64,000 nt of DNA from NCBI RefSeq assembly GCF_041359055.1, contig NZ_JBGJKZ010000001.1, positions 310,001 through 374,000 of the forward strand, given 5' to 3'. The translations under genes and the position numbers were made by a program. The stretch is from Paenalcaligenes hominis_A. Its GTDB lineage: Bacteria > Pseudomonadota > Gammaproteobacteria > Burkholderiales > Burkholderiaceae_B. This document shows positions 27,148 through 37,900 of the stretch, piece after piece (position 1 is the stretch's first letter; each line of letters opens with the position of its first letter). The notes below the pieces were generated by a model. The model searched no databases. It saw only the letters and a list, made by a program, of their open reading frames with translations, and was not told the origin of the DNA.

Positions 27148-27184
27148 GTCTTTAACTCTAGCCTTTTATTTTTTATAGGTGGTT

Positions 27185-27202
27185 GTGACGGCTTAGCGTC
27201 AC
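27185..27202. other. hairpin just before the dsbC ribosome site
   Basis: GTGACG-gcttag-CGTCAC, a perfect 6-bp inverted repeat ending a few bases before the AGGAG of dsbC. No T-run. It may influence translation. Confidence 0.35.
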
Positions 27203-27215
27203 CCTAGGAGATAGA

Positions 27216-27956
27216 ATGAAATTGCGCATTGCGGCCAGTCTGACCGCATTTACCTTATTGTGCGGTGGTGTAGCCACTGCGACAGAAACCCCCGTCTCAG
27301 TAGCCCCCGAGGTACTTAGCCAAGCCAAAGAGCGCTTTGAGTCTCAGTTTGAAGGCATTGCCATTGACGAAGTATCTGCTACCCCTTTCGAGGGTATTTT
27401 AGAGCTACGCTTAGGTAAAGACGTACTGTATACCAATCCCACTGTGGATTTTATTTTGCAAGGCTCTTTGGTAGATGTAGCCAGCCGTACTGATTTAACC
27501 GCTCAGCGTTTAGAACAATTAAATCGGGTTGATTTTTCAAGCTTACCGCTAGACAAAGCCATTAAAACCGTAAAAGGCGACGGCTCACGTCAATTGGTGG
27601 TGTTCGAGGACCCAAACTGTATTTATTGTAAAAGACTGCACCAAAGCTTTGCCGAAATCGATAACGTGACGGTGTATTCATTGCTATACCCTATACTGAC
27701 CCCCGACTCAAAATCTAAGTCGGAACATGTGTTGTGTGCTGATGACCCTGCTGCTGTTTGGAGCGCCTGGATGGTAGACAACAAGACACCAGAAGTTAAA
27801 ACCTGCGATAACCCTATTGATGAATTGTTGCAGTTAGGCTTGTCTTTAGGGGTACAAGGCACACCCGCTCTGTTTTTTGAAGATGGCTCAAGAGCAAATG
27901 GGTGGTTACCTCCCGAGCAACTCGAGCAGCGCCTACAAGAAGCTTCCAAAAAATAA
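27216..27956 (+). CDS. dsbC: thiol:disulfide isomerase DsbC/G family
   Basis: 246 residues. The signal peptide covers residues 1-22 (to ATA). N-terminal dimerisation region, then a thioredoxin fold with active site DPNCIYCKRLH (CIYC rather than the common CGYC) and cis-proline in QGTPALFF. A second cysteine pair (VLCADD and VKTCDN) can form the structural disulfide. It is periplasmic and reshuffles wrong disulfides. The start has an AGGAG site. Confidence 0.92.
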   Translation: MKLRIAASLTAFTLLCGGVATATETPVSVAPEVLSQAKERFESQFEGIAIDEVSATPFEGILELRLGKDVLYTNPTVDFILQGSLVDVASRTDLTAQRLEQLNRVDFSSLPLDKAIKTVKGDGSRQLVVFEDPNCIYCKRLHQSFAEIDNVTVYSLLYPILTPDSKSKSEHVLCADDPAAVWSAWMVDNKTPEVKTCDNPIDELLQLGLSLGVQGTPALFFEDGSRANGWLPPEQLEQRLQEASKK

Positions 27957-28070
27957 TGTTAAGAACGTTAATAATTACAAAGCTTGGCTATTAAAAGACT
28001 TCTATTTCAGTGACAATAAGTAGCAGATTTGTTGCCATAATGCTGCAACTAGGGTGAATACTTATTGTCT

Positions 28071-29639
28071 ATGAAATATGTCAAGCAAACTATCGTTTTG
28101 TTTCAGAGCGCTACAGACAGCGCACGTGTTTGTGATGAGCTGAAGCAACACCACGTCCAGTACTATGAGCTGGTTGAGTCGCTTAATGACTTACAAGCGT
28201 TACTAGAACAGGGCAATGTACCGTTGATTTTTGTGAATGCGCCTCAGTTACCGCTTAACTTAACGGTAGTGAACTTGCGTACTCTGGTTGGTTTAGGGGG
28301 GCTAATAGTAGCTGCCACCTTGAATCAGCCAGAGCAAGCGACGGATCTACTGCTTGCAGGGGCTGATAGCGTGGTTTCAGGTGCGACGGTAACGCACACG
28401 GAGCTCTTGGCGTGGAAATCCGTATTACTGCGTCGCGCAGAGGGTTTTTTACGTCTTCAAGAAGTGCGCTCTGATAGTAAAGAGGAGCTCGATCAGTCGA
28501 TTCATGAAGCGGTGAGTGAGCTTCAGGTGATTTGGCGCTTAGCCGATGGCGGCTGGCGTCTAATCAGTCCTTCTGGAGAGGGCATTAATCTGACCTCTAG
28601 TGAGCGTTTTTTTCTTGAGCATTTTGTGGGTCAAGTAGATAAGCGCTTGAGCCGCGAGGAGCTGCTAGAAAAAAATGCAGCCTTAACACAGAATAGTCGA
28701 GCTATTGACTCGCTCATTAGTCGTTTACGCCGCAAGGTCATGCAAAAAAATCTGCATTTACCTATTAAATCGGTACATGGTTGGGGCTATAGTTTTACTG
28801 GACTACTACTAGATGAAGACAGCAGCGTAACGCAAGCGCTAGAAAAAGGAGCAAATGATCCAATCGAGGCGAGCTACCTCACTGAGTTAAGTAACCGTGC
28901 TCAATTTGAAGAGCAGCTGCAGAATGAACAGTTTGAGTTTGTGTATCAGCCTATTTGCGATACGGTAGAAGACCGTATTGTAGGAGCGTTGGCTGTTTTA
29001 ATTTGGAAAGACTCCCAAGGCAGACCAATTCGAGTTGAGCATTTGGTGCCACATCTTGAGGCTCTGGGTGTACTTGAGGCATTAGGAAGCTGGGCAGTAG
29101 TAAAATTAAATCGGGAACTCGCCGCGTGGGAGATTGACTACGCAGTGACTATTCCTATTTATGTAGGTATGCCCGCAGCCATGCTGCTTCAAAAAAATAC
29201 AAAACCAGAGAACGATGCCCATTTCTTAACGGCAAAGCAGCTCACGATAATCATACAAAATATTGACCACACAACGGATGTATCTGCTCTAAAAGCGACC
29301 ATTAAAAAGTTCAAACAAAATGGAATAGCTGTTTGGGCACGCTACGAGGATGAAAGCGTGCTGCCCGTGTTAAAAACGCAGATGGGTTTTGAGGGTGTGA
29401 GCTTTTGGCGTCTAACCGATGGTGTGCTCCGAGGTTACACTAGCCAAAGCATAGGCCGTGCTTTGGATTACGCTAAACAGCAGCATTGGCCTACGCTTGT
29501 GGTGGATGTGGATGATGCAGAACAACGTCGCCTAAGTCAGTTTTTAGAGATACGTTATGTGGCTGGAAACATGATCTCTATGGAGCTCTCTAGGGATGGT
29601 TTGCTATTAGCTTGGGCTAGCCACCAAGTGAAGTCCTAA
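28071..29639 (+). CDS. OmpR-type winged-helix regulator fused to a degenerate EAL domain
   Basis: About 522 residues. An in-frame TTG two codons upstream (28065) has the better-spaced AGGGTGA, so the true start is uncertain. Residues 1-130 have a receiver-like pattern but no acidic phosphorylation site. Residues about 150-245 form an OmpR winged helix (LTSSERFFLEHFVGQVDKRLS, then SRAIDSLISRLRRKV and SVHGWGYSF). Residues about 280-515 align with an EAL domain (FVYQPICD, VEHLVPHLEALGV), but the EAL position reads GALAVLIW and later metal-binding motifs are lost. A DNA-binding protein that may sense cyclic-di-GMP or partner proteins is the best reading; phosphodiesterase activity is unlikely. 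It converges with entA. Confidence 0.75.
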   Translation: MKYVKQTIVLFQSATDSARVCDELKQHHVQYYELVESLNDLQALLEQGNVPLIFVNAPQLPLNLTVVNLRTLVGLGGLIVAATLNQPEQATDLLLAGADSVVSGATVTHTELLAWKSVLLRRAEGFLRLQEVRSDSKEELDQSIHEAVSELQVIWRLADGGWRLISPSGEGINLTSSERFFLEHFVGQVDKRLSREELLEKNAALTQNSRAIDSLISRLRRKVMQKNLHLPIKSVHGWGYSFTGLLLDEDSSVTQALEKGANDPIEASYLTELSNRAQFEEQLQNEQFEFVYQPICDTVEDRIVGALAVLIWKDSQGRPIRVEHLVPHLEALGVLEALGSWAVVKLNRELAAWEIDYAVTIPIYVGMPAAMLLQKNTKPENDAHFLTAKQLTIIIQNIDHTTDVSALKATIKKFKQNGIAVWARYEDESVLPVLKTQMGFEGVSFWRLTDGVLRGYTSQSIGRALDYAKQQHWPTLVVDVDDAEQRRLSQFLEIRYVAGNMISMELSRDGLLLAWASHQVKS

Positions 29640-29644
29640 GCGCT

Positions 29645-30400
29645 TTACGCATCTAGCGTAGCGCCACCATCAATACGCAGGTCATGCATACAAATATGTG
29701 ATGCAGCATCACTAAGTAAAAATAACACCCCTTGGGCAATCTCGAGGGGAGTGGCAATTTTCTGTAAAGGGATACCTAAACGAAAATCAGCAGCGGAGCC
29801 GTGAATTACGGTCTCTTTACTGCTTCCTAATTGCCACATGGCTTGTTGCATTGGCGTATCGGTGGAGCCTGGCGACACACTATTAACACGTATTCCAAGC
29901 GGGGCCAGCTCTAAGGCTAAGCACCGGGCAAATTGCGTGGTTGCAGCCTTAGAGGCCGCATACGCACTCATGTTGGTGCGTGGTGTGCTGGCGGCATTAG
30001 AGCTGATGATAACGATGGCTCCCTGACGGTGTTGACGCATGTGAGCAGCAAGCGGTTGGCACAGGTTAAATACCCCTTCTGTATTAATCGCAAAGGTGCG
30101 TTGCCAATCTTTTGGGCTAAGCTCATGCGCATAGCCCATTTGCAACACACCGGCTGCACACACTAATTCATGAATAAGGTGGGTTTCCAGTACAGGGCGA
30201 AGCCATGTGTTAACGGCGTCAAAATCACTGACATCTAAGGCCACGCAATGCAGCTGCTGAGGGTATTGAGTGGCTAGCTCTTTTAAAGGGCTAATATCTA
30301 AGTCTACGGCCCAAACTTGATGCTGCTGAGCTAAAAGCGCCTCACATACCGCAAGACCTATACCTCCGGCAGCACCGGTAATAATTGTATTTTTTTGCAT
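29645..30400 (-). CDS. entA: 2,3-dihydro-2,3-dihydroxybenzoate dehydrogenase
   Basis: 251 residues from the ATG at 30400, which overlaps the entB stop as TAATG; a 19-codon longer frame exists but lacks support. Short-chain dehydrogenase: ITGAAGGIGLAVCEAL, then SSNAASTPR and YAASKAA (Tyr and Lys of the active site). NAD-dependent last step to 2,3-dihydroxybenzoate. It is the last gene of the siderophore operon. Confidence 0.93.
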   Translation of the reverse strand: MQKNTIITGAAGGIGLAVCEALLAQQHQVWAVDLDISPLKELATQYPQQLHCVALDVSDFDAVNTWLRPVLETHLIHELVCAAGVLQMGYAHELSPKDWQRTFAINTEGVFNLCQPLAAHMRQHRQGAIVIISSNAASTPRTNMSAYAASKAATTQFARCLALELAPLGIRVNSVSPGSTDTPMQQAMWQLGSSKETVIHGSAADFRLGIPLQKIATPLEIAQGVLFLLSDAASHICMHDLRIDGGATLDA

Positions 30401-31059
30401 TAATCCACCTTGGACAGTGCGCTTAAAAGTTGCTGAGTGGTTAAACAGACTCCGCACCGTTGCGATACATGCCGGATGGCCATTTGGTGCTCTTCAGCAC
30501 TAAAGTCGGCGGTAGCATCGGTAATAAAAAAAGGCTGTATGTCTTGCATAAAGGCATCCAGAGCCGTTGTCATGCAACCAATATGAGCATAAATGCCAGT
30601 AATAATGAGTTGGTCGCGCTGTGCTGCACGTAATTGTTCAGCTAGCGAAGAGCGCACAAAAGCACTATAGCGCCACTTGGTTAAGACAGTATCGTCTTCT
30701 GCGGGTTGTAACTCTTCGATAATGGGTTGTTCAGCCTGAAAGTTGGGTGCTGTGACGCCTGAGCCCCAAAAGTCATTGAGTAAGGCACGGTCTGCGGCGC
30801 TTTGTACTTTAGGTTGTGCGGTGTAATACACAGGAATACCCGCTGCTTTGCAGGCGGCGTAAATGGCTTGGGTGTGCTGGACTAGTTCGGGGATAGGTGC
30901 TGCCGTCATGTCATATTTTTTTAGAAAATAATATTGCATGTCATGGATAAGCAGCGCAGCACGCTGAGGCTCCACTTGCCAGTTCACTCGGTTCACAATA
31001 TCAGTGGAAGGCATGGGGTAGCTAGCTAAAGCAGCAATGGTTCGTTCAGAAGTCGTCAT
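30400..31059 (-). CDS. entB: isochorismatase (EntB N-domain form without carrier domain)
   Basis: 219 residues, hydrolase domain only. Opening YPMPSTDIVNRVNWQVEP and LIHDMQYYFLKKYD match EntB/DhbB. Mid-protein DTVLTKWRYSAF and the ITGIYAHIGCMTTALDAF segment are conserved. It hydrolyses isochorismate to 2,3-dihydro-2,3-dihydroxybenzoate. In E. coli EntB an aryl carrier domain follows; here the protein ends before it and the carrier is a separate gene at 38850-39101. It overlaps entC by 4 bases. Confidence 0.93.
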   Translation of the reverse strand: MTTSERTIAALASYPMPSTDIVNRVNWQVEPQRAALLIHDMQYYFLKKYDMTAAPIPELVQHTQAIYAACKAAGIPVYYTAQPKVQSAADRALLNDFWGSGVTAPNFQAEQPIIEELQPAEDDTVLTKWRYSAFVRSSLAEQLRAAQRDQLIITGIYAHIGCMTTALDAFMQDIQPFFITDATADFSAEEHQMAIRHVSQRCGVCLTTQQLLSALSKVD

Positions 31060-32213
31060 GCGGTAATCCCTTTCTGGATCATAGAGGGGTCAGTATGTAA
31101 GGCGTTTAATAAGGTACGTAGTTTATTGCCTGTTTCAATGCGTTCTGCTTGTGGGTCAGAGCCAAGTACTACGCCAGCTCCTGCCGATAGCCTAAGTTGC
31201 TGTTGTTGATAATGAGCGCAACGTATAGCTACCGCCCATTCGCCGTCACCGGCTTGATTCATCCAACCTACCGCACCTGCAAAAAAGCCACGATCTATGT
31301 TTTCAATGCGGCCAATTTCTGTTCGTGCTGCAAGCGTAGGATGACCGCATACAGCAGGTGTGGGGTGAATTGCCAACGCTAATTGCAATGCATCGGCATA
31401 GGGCGCTTTAAGTTGGCCTTGGATTTCTGTAGAAAGATGCCAAAGAGTAGCCGTAGCAACCAAACTAGGGGTTGGAGCCGCTTCTAATGAGTCACAAAAA
31501 GGGCGTAACGCCGTTAGAATATTTTCTATGACAAAAGCATGCTCACGTTGGTCTTTGGCGGAGGCCAAAAGTTGTTGTGCTATGGCTTGATCAGCGCTGC
31601 TGTCTTCTGGTTGTCGCAGCGCGGTACCTGCCAAGGGGTTCAAATACACCTTTGTGCCTTGCTTGCGTAGCAACAATTCGGGACTCGCACCTAAAAAAGT
31701 AGCCGGATCTGGCTCGTCGTCTAAGGCAAAGCTATAGGTATAACCATGCGGGTTTTTTGCCCACAATTCGTTCAGTAATGCGCGGCGGTCTAAGTCATAT
31801 TTGAGCTGAGCGGTTAAATGGCGTGCCATGACCAACTTCTTTAAATCAGTAGGCTGTGCTAAACGCTGAAGTGCTTCTTGAACCCATTTTTCAAACTCGG
31901 CTGCACTGGGCTGGGCCTGCAAAGAGAGCAGAGGGTTAGCATCAGGACGTGAGTCAAGTGGTGGGCAAGCCGCTGCATACTGTGTGACCTGCTGCGGCAC
32001 AATAAGCTGTGCGGGCTGATCAGTATGAAAAGGGATCACCCCAAATAACAAAGGGGTTTGCGGGTACTGCTGTAAAAGTTCTTGAGCCTTTGCTCCTAGC
32101 TGCTGATGTTGGTTCGAGCAATGGACTCGCTCTAAGCAGCCATGTCCCATCACAGTGCCATTAGGGCTAGCAAAAAGATGACTGCTGGGCTGGTAATGCT
32201 GAAGTACGTTCAT
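31056..32213 (-). CDS. entC: isochorismate synthase
   Basis: 385 residues of the chorismate-binding family. LKKLVMARHLTA, FLGASPELLLRK, PLAGTALRQPED and CGHPTLAA are hallmark segments. It isomerises chorismate to isochorismate, the entry to dihydroxybenzoate. Menaquinone or salicylate roles are less likely with entA, entB and entE beside it. Confidence 0.94.
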   Translation of the reverse strand: MNVLQHYQPSSHLFASPNGTVMGHGCLERVHCSNQHQQLGAKAQELLQQYPQTPLLFGVIPFHTDQPAQLIVPQQVTQYAAACPPLDSRPDANPLLSLQAQPSAAEFEKWVQEALQRLAQPTDLKKLVMARHLTAQLKYDLDRRALLNELWAKNPHGYTYSFALDDEPDPATFLGASPELLLRKQGTKVYLNPLAGTALRQPEDSSADQAIAQQLLASAKDQREHAFVIENILTALRPFCDSLEAAPTPSLVATATLWHLSTEIQGQLKAPYADALQLALAIHPTPAVCGHPTLAARTEIGRIENIDRGFFAGAVGWMNQAGDGEWAVAIRCAHYQQQQLRLSAGAGVVLGSDPQAERIETGNKLRTLLNALHTDPSMIQKGITA

Positions 32214-32257
32214 AGTGGGAGCAGGCGGGTGCCCAGAAAAAGCACCCGCACAAAAGC

Positions 32258-33640
32258 TTATTTCAGTTGAAGACGAGTAATGTAATCGGCGCTTTCATCG
32301 TTTTGACCTCGGGCTTTGTTCACAAAAAACACATGTCCCTTGTGGTCAGTGGCTATGTGATTAGGAAAGCTACCCACCTCAAGGTTCGCCACCAAATTAC
32401 CATCAATGTCGAGCACGCTCAGGGTGTCAGAGCCACGGTTAGCCACATAAGCGGCTTGGGTGGTCTCATCCCACAAAACATTAAGTGAACCCGCACCTAC
32501 TTGGACCACCTTGATTAGTTCACCTTTGTCTAAGTCCACAATACCGACGCTATCAGAGCCTTGACCTGTTACAAAAACTCGGTTTTTATCCGCAGCCACG
32601 GAAACCCCTGCTGCGCCTTTGATGCCAGGTAAAGCAATAATTTGATCTACGTTTAGGGTTTTGGTGTCGATGATGGCTAACTCATTGGTACGTAAACTGA
32701 CGGTGTAGAGTTTGTGCTGCTTAGCGTCTAAGGACAGACTCATCGAAGTGAAGTCTTGTCGTGTCTTAGAGGGTAGGGTGATGGGATCAAGTGCTGTTAG
32801 GGTTTTGGTGTCAAACACATACAGCTGATTAGAGGTAGGTGAAGAAGCAAAAGCACGTTGATGGGCTCCGTCTACGACCACGTCGCGGGCATGAGCAGCG
32901 CTACCATGGGGAAATTGCTTGACCAGTTTGAGGTCGTTTTGATCGTATACCGATACTGTGCCAGCACGTGTGTTGGTAACCCAAACGGTATTGGCCTCAT
33001 CATCAACGGCCACGCCGTATACCGCCATTAACTGATCTTTGCGTTCTGTGTCAGCAGCGGGCGTGACAGCATTAATGGTTTTTAAGGTGGCTGGATCCAG
33101 TTGGCTAAGTTGAGACTGCTTCACGGGTGGACGACCCACGGAGGAGGTCACATAGAGCGCGTTGTTTTTTGCGCTATAGGCCACTTGATACAAACCATTT
33201 GTCACTGGAGCCTGATCCAGCACATATAAATCAGCGCCCTTAGCAGGCACCACAGGGGATACCTTTAGATCAAATACTGTCGCTGCTGAAGGCTTGGCAA
33301 CCTGAGCCACAATAGGATGTAAACCAATGGCAGCATCAGCTGGAATACTGAGCTGAATGCGGATCTCACCTTGGTCATTAGCAATTAAGGGTTTGCTGCC
33401 ACTGAGCACTTTGCCACTGCGTAAGAGTTGCACCTCTTGTCCAGGCGTAAAACCACGCCCCCAAATTTCCGCCAACTCGCCGGGATAAACCACCCCCGAT
33501 ACACCCAGTGTTGCCGTGAAATTTGGGTCAGGTTGATCGAAAACGGGGTTGGCCCACGTCGCTGCACTTAGCGCCAGAGCAGTAAGACCTAAGCCTAGAC
33601 GTTGCCATGATTTGTTTTTAATACTGAGATTGATTTGCAT
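32258..33640 (-). CDS. periplasmic YncE-like beta-propeller protein
   Basis: 460 residues. The signal peptide covers about residues 1-30 (ALALSAATWA, then NPVFDQ). An N-terminal Ig-like region (residues about 40-130) precedes a YVTN-type propeller with repeated blades such as GVAVDDEANTVWVTNTRAGTV and NVLWDETTQAAYVANRGSD. E. coli YncE, of the same fold, is iron-repressed and its role is unknown. Lying inside the siderophore operon between the exporter and entC, this one may handle siderophore or ferric complex in the periplasm. That role is inferred only. Confidence 0.72.
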   Translation of the reverse strand: MQINLSIKNKSWQRLGLGLTALALSAATWANPVFDQPDPNFTATLGVSGVVYPGELAEIWGRGFTPGQEVQLLRSGKVLSGSKPLIANDQGEIRIQLSIPADAAIGLHPIVAQVAKPSAATVFDLKVSPVVPAKGADLYVLDQAPVTNGLYQVAYSAKNNALYVTSSVGRPPVKQSQLSQLDPATLKTINAVTPAADTERKDQLMAVYGVAVDDEANTVWVTNTRAGTVSVYDQNDLKLVKQFPHGSAAHARDVVVDGAHQRAFASSPTSNQLYVFDTKTLTALDPITLPSKTRQDFTSMSLSLDAKQHKLYTVSLRTNELAIIDTKTLNVDQIIALPGIKGAAGVSVAADKNRVFVTGQGSDSVGIVDLDKGELIKVVQVGAGSLNVLWDETTQAAYVANRGSDTLSVLDIDGNLVANLEVGSFPNHIATDHKGHVFFVNKARGQNDESADYITRLQLK

Positions 33641-33692
33641 TACATACCTTAGGAAAAAGGAAAAATAAACAGGAATGAAAAACCATATACGA

Positions 33693-34925
33693 TTAGTCTT
33701 TGGATTGCGTTAAATCACGTAAGCTACGATTGCCAAGGGCAAATAAAGAGCTCAGCATAAAACACAGACCGCCCCCAAGAAAGAAAGCGGTAGTAGGTGA
33801 GTACCAACGCGATACTACACCCATTTGCATATTGCCTAGCGCTGTTCCTAGGGATGATTGTGTCATCCATAAACTGGACATACGCCCAAGCAAATGATCG
33901 GGAGTGTGTTTTTGGACCAAGGCCATACGAAGAATTTTAGATAGGGTATCGGCAGCCCCCATCAAAGCCAAACAGAGCAAAGACCAGGGTAGCCATATCC
34001 ATTGCGATAAGGCCCAAACGGCAACCCCCCATACCATAACGGCACCAATAATAACGCGTCCAGGGTAGCGAATATGCTTAGTCCACCCTGAGCTTAGCGC
34101 CATTAAAGTGGCTCCAAAAGCGGGCGCTGAATACAAAAGACCTGTAGTTTCCGCGCCTTGGTTTAGTATATGTTCCCCCCATTCGGGAAGAAGAGCTAAT
34201 GGAGTAGCTAACACCACAGCCGTTAAATCAATGAGTAGCAATGAACGCAGTAAAGGATGTTTTGCCATATAGACAAACCCATCCACAAAGGACTGAAACA
34301 TTGCAGTTTGTTGCGTTGAGCCTCCTTTTGGGGGCAGCGCAGGCAATTGTTTTAAGAAAAAAGGCGTAGTGATAACAGCTAATAGAACAATCACATAGCA
34401 AAAAATTAAACCTGGGCCTGCAATAATTAGACCGGCTAAAGAGGGGCCAATTACCCCCCCAATTTGCATAGAGAGTCCCGATAATGCGGCGGCTGCGGCC
34501 AAATGCTCTCGTCCCACTAAAGCGGGCGTGGCAGACATCATGGCCGGTACACTGATGCCCCCAGCGGCCCCACCTATACCTGCTGCAAGATAAATTAGCC
34601 AAATAGATGGATTAGGCAATAAGGCGTTAATTAAAAATAGCCCTACACTAAATACATACACAGTGCGTGAATAGAGCATGAGTTTGCGTCTATCCATACG
34701 GTCCGACAGCACACCCCCTATCATCAAGGCCAGCACCATTGGAATGGCTAAGGTGGCATTTAAGCCTGCCACTGCCAAGCTCGATTGTGTGATTTGAAAG
34801 AGTTGGATACTGGCTGCCACCATAAGCATACCCGTCACCAAAACGGTGGCGGTACGCGCAGCGTATGCATAACGGAAAGCACGGCTTTGCCGTAAAGGAC
34901 TAATATCTAAAAACAAACGACTCAT
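33693..34925 (-). CDS. entS: EntS-like major facilitator siderophore exporter
   Basis: 410 residues from the ATG at 34925, whose bases overlap the synthetase stop as ATGA; an in-frame extension to 34991 would lie inside the synthetase gene. About 12 hydrophobic segments. Start MSRLFLDISPLRQSRAFRYAY and GGVLSDRMDRRKLML (the loop 2-3 motif) match the EntS group. It exports the finished catecholate to the periplasm. Confidence 0.88.
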   Translation of the reverse strand: MSRLFLDISPLRQSRAFRYAYAARTATVLVTGMLMVAASIQLFQITQSSLAVAGLNATLAIPMVLALMIGGVLSDRMDRRKLMLYSRTVYVFSVGLFLINALLPNPSIWLIYLAAGIGGAAGGISVPAMMSATPALVGREHLAAAAALSGLSMQIGGVIGPSLAGLIIAGPGLIFCYVIVLLAVITTPFFLKQLPALPPKGGSTQQTAMFQSFVDGFVYMAKHPLLRSLLLIDLTAVVLATPLALLPEWGEHILNQGAETTGLLYSAPAFGATLMALSSGWTKHIRYPGRVIIGAVMVWGVAVWALSQWIWLPWSLLCLALMGAADTLSKILRMALVQKHTPDHLLGRMSSLWMTQSSLGTALGNMQMGVVSRWYSPTTAFFLGGGLCFMLSSLFALGNRSLRDLTQSKD

Positions 34926-37900
34926 AGATCTACCGTTATGGCGGGTTGCTGTTCTACTGCAGTAAGGGCGGTACGTAATACGGGTGCCCACAACGCAGTT
35001 GCTTCATTACTGGTTAAATGTGCGTGTAAAAAAGGAAGGCTGTGTATATCTAAGGCTAGCGCCCATGGTAACCACATTTCTGGGCTAAGATCCGTGTCTT
35101 TATGGTCCAGCCCTGCTTGAAAATACAACATAGTGCCATTAAAAACGGATTCAGTATGATCTCTTACGGCTTGGTTATTGGTGGCGACGGCGTTAAATAC
35201 GCCATTTAGCTGGGCGTCTGCCAATGCGCCTAGCGGGTGGTTTTGCTGACGTAAAAAATCAATAACACTTTGACGTTCTAGCTCAACCTGAGGCAGCTCG
35301 TTGGGGTCATAGCCCGCAATATGCAATAAGGCTTTATAAATGGCATTTGCAGCGGGTTTGGGTTGAGCGCGCCATGCTGCGCTGGGGTAAGCATCCAGTA
35401 AGCACACCACCCCGACCTCAGCATGTCGGTGTTGCAGCTCGACGGCAATAGCATGTGCCAAAATGCCCCCTACTGACCAACCTAATAAGTGATAAGGGCC
35501 TTGTGGCTGAGCCGCTTGAATGGCATCAGCATAACTATAAGCCATCGCCTCTACGCTTGTAGGTTCAAGCGCTTCGTTGTGAAAGGTGGATGCTTGTAAG
35601 CCGTACACCGAGCGTTGATCTAGGTTTGAGCGCGCTAAAGCGCCATAACACCAACTGAGCCCGCCTGCAGGATGCACACAAAACAAGGCGGGTTTTTGTG
35701 ATTGGCCTTGGTGTAACACCAGTAAACGTTCAAAACCTGCACTGGTATCCGAAGTGAGTGCTAACTGATTTTCCAGATAATGCGCCAATTGACCAATGGT
35801 AGGGTAAGCAAAGAGTGCCCCTAGATTGAGTTCATACCCCTTGTCACGTAATTGAGCTACGATTTGCGCAGCCAACAGTGAATGCCCTCCTAGGCTAAAA
35901 AAGTTGTCTTCTTTATAAACAGGAGTGCTTAATTGCAATGTCTGACTAAACAGGGTGGCTAACTGTTGTTCTAAATCAGTCTGTGGCGGTGTACCCATGC
36001 TGCGGCTGCGTTGTGGCGCGGGCAAGGCTTTTCTATCTAGCTTGCCACTGGGATTTAGTGGAAACTCGGAAAGCACCATAATCGCATTGGGTACCATGTA
36101 ATCAGGTAAATGCTGACGGCACACAGCTAGCAAATCATCGGTGGCAAGGCTGGCATTACTACTGAGTACATAGGCCACGAGTTGCTGTTGACCGACCTGA
36201 TCTTCACGGACCAACGCAACGGCTTGTTGTACCTCGGGATGCAACGTCAAGGCATGTTCAATTTCCCCAAGCTCAATACGTAGACCTCGTAATTTCACTT
36301 GGAAGTCAGCGCGCCCTAGGTACTCAACAGCACCGTCTGCACGCCAACGCGCTTTATCACCCGTTTTGTAAATGCGACCTGGGGCAAAAGGATTAGCAAA
36401 AAAACTGGCCTCGGTCAGATCGGGTCGATTGAGGTAACCCTCTGCTAGCTGTACCCCGCCTAGGTATAAGTCGCCGGCTACACCCACCGGTACAGGACGT
36501 AACTGTGTATCTAAAATATATAAGGCGGTATTCCAAACAGGAAAACCAATGGGGACAGGATTGCTGTAGTCATTACGGGCCGCATGCCAGTAACTGACAT
36601 CAACAGCCGCTTCAGTGGGACCATAAAGATTGTGTAATTCGCCATTAAGTCGGGTGTAAAAGCGATCACGCAAGGTCGCGCTTAGGGCCTCGCCACTACA
36701 AAACACCAAAGGAATAGTAAGCCCATGACTAGAGGTGTCCGCCAAAAAAGCCTCGAGCATGGAAGGCACAAAATGGATGACCTCTATACGCTGCTGTTGT
36801 ATGAGCTGCGCAAGCCATTGGGGGTCTTTATGGGCCTCTGGGGGGGCGACATACAAATGAGCGCCACTGATAAAGGGTAAAAAGAGTTCCCACACCGATA
36901 CATCAAAAGTGTATGGCGTTTTTTGTATAAAGCGTGTTAATGGGGTAATAGCATAAAAATCACGCATCCATAACAAGCGATTCACAATGGCTTGGTGCGT
37001 AATTACTACCCCTTTAGGGTCTCCTGTAGAGCCAGAGGTAAATAAAATATACGCGCGGTCTGTGGGACTGGGGTAGGCCAAATCACTAGGGTTTAGTATG
37101 GGAGCCGGTAGCTGTGTTAAGTCATAAATAGGCGCGGGAAGCGCTTGTACCGAACTGAAATGCGAATCACTCAGTATCAAACGGGGTTGGGCTTGTTGCA
37201 CCACACGCAGTAAACGAGCAGTAGGCTGAGTACCATCCATGGGTAAATAAGCCGCACCGGCCCGTAAAATGGCATGTAATGCCAAGACCATATCAACTCG
37301 GCGCTCTAAGGCAACCGCAACACAATCACCACGTCTTACGCCTGCTGCGTGCAGCTGTAATGCCATCGTTTCAACACGATTTTGATAGTCGGCATAGTTT
37401 AAGCACTGCGTATCGTCACTTAGGGCAGTCGTTTCGGCATAATGCTGCGCCGTCAAAGCGCACAAATGGCTTAATGTGGTCTCAGGCAGCGGGTGGGCCG
37501 TGTGATTAAACTCTTGTATGACGCGTTGGTATTCAGCAACGGTAACAGTAGGAACGTCTGCTAAACAATCGGCTTGTAGCGCGTGGCTAATAAATTGAAT
37601 TAATCGTGGAATATGGGCTTGAATTTGGTCCAAGTCATACAGCTTGGGGTTGGCTTCTATTTCCAAGCGCATGCCCTGTGCTTGGGTATCTGAACGAAAT
37701 GTAAAGTTGATGTCTTCCACAGGCCCTGCGCACACCACATGAGAGGTTGCGTCTAGGCCGGTGCCCACATAGGGGGTGTCAAACGGTAAGATATTGATTA
37801 AAGGCCCGTGTAAACGACGCATGCCGTTTAATAAACCCAAATCGCGGCGCAGCTGTTCGCTACGATAACGGCCATGACGCCGTGTTAGCATCAAGGCTTT

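Noticed and set aside
29638..29665. imperfect hairpin at the convergent ends of the HTH-EAL gene and entA
   Set aside because: The stem is interrupted, lies partly in coding sequence and has no T-run, so I do not call it a terminator.
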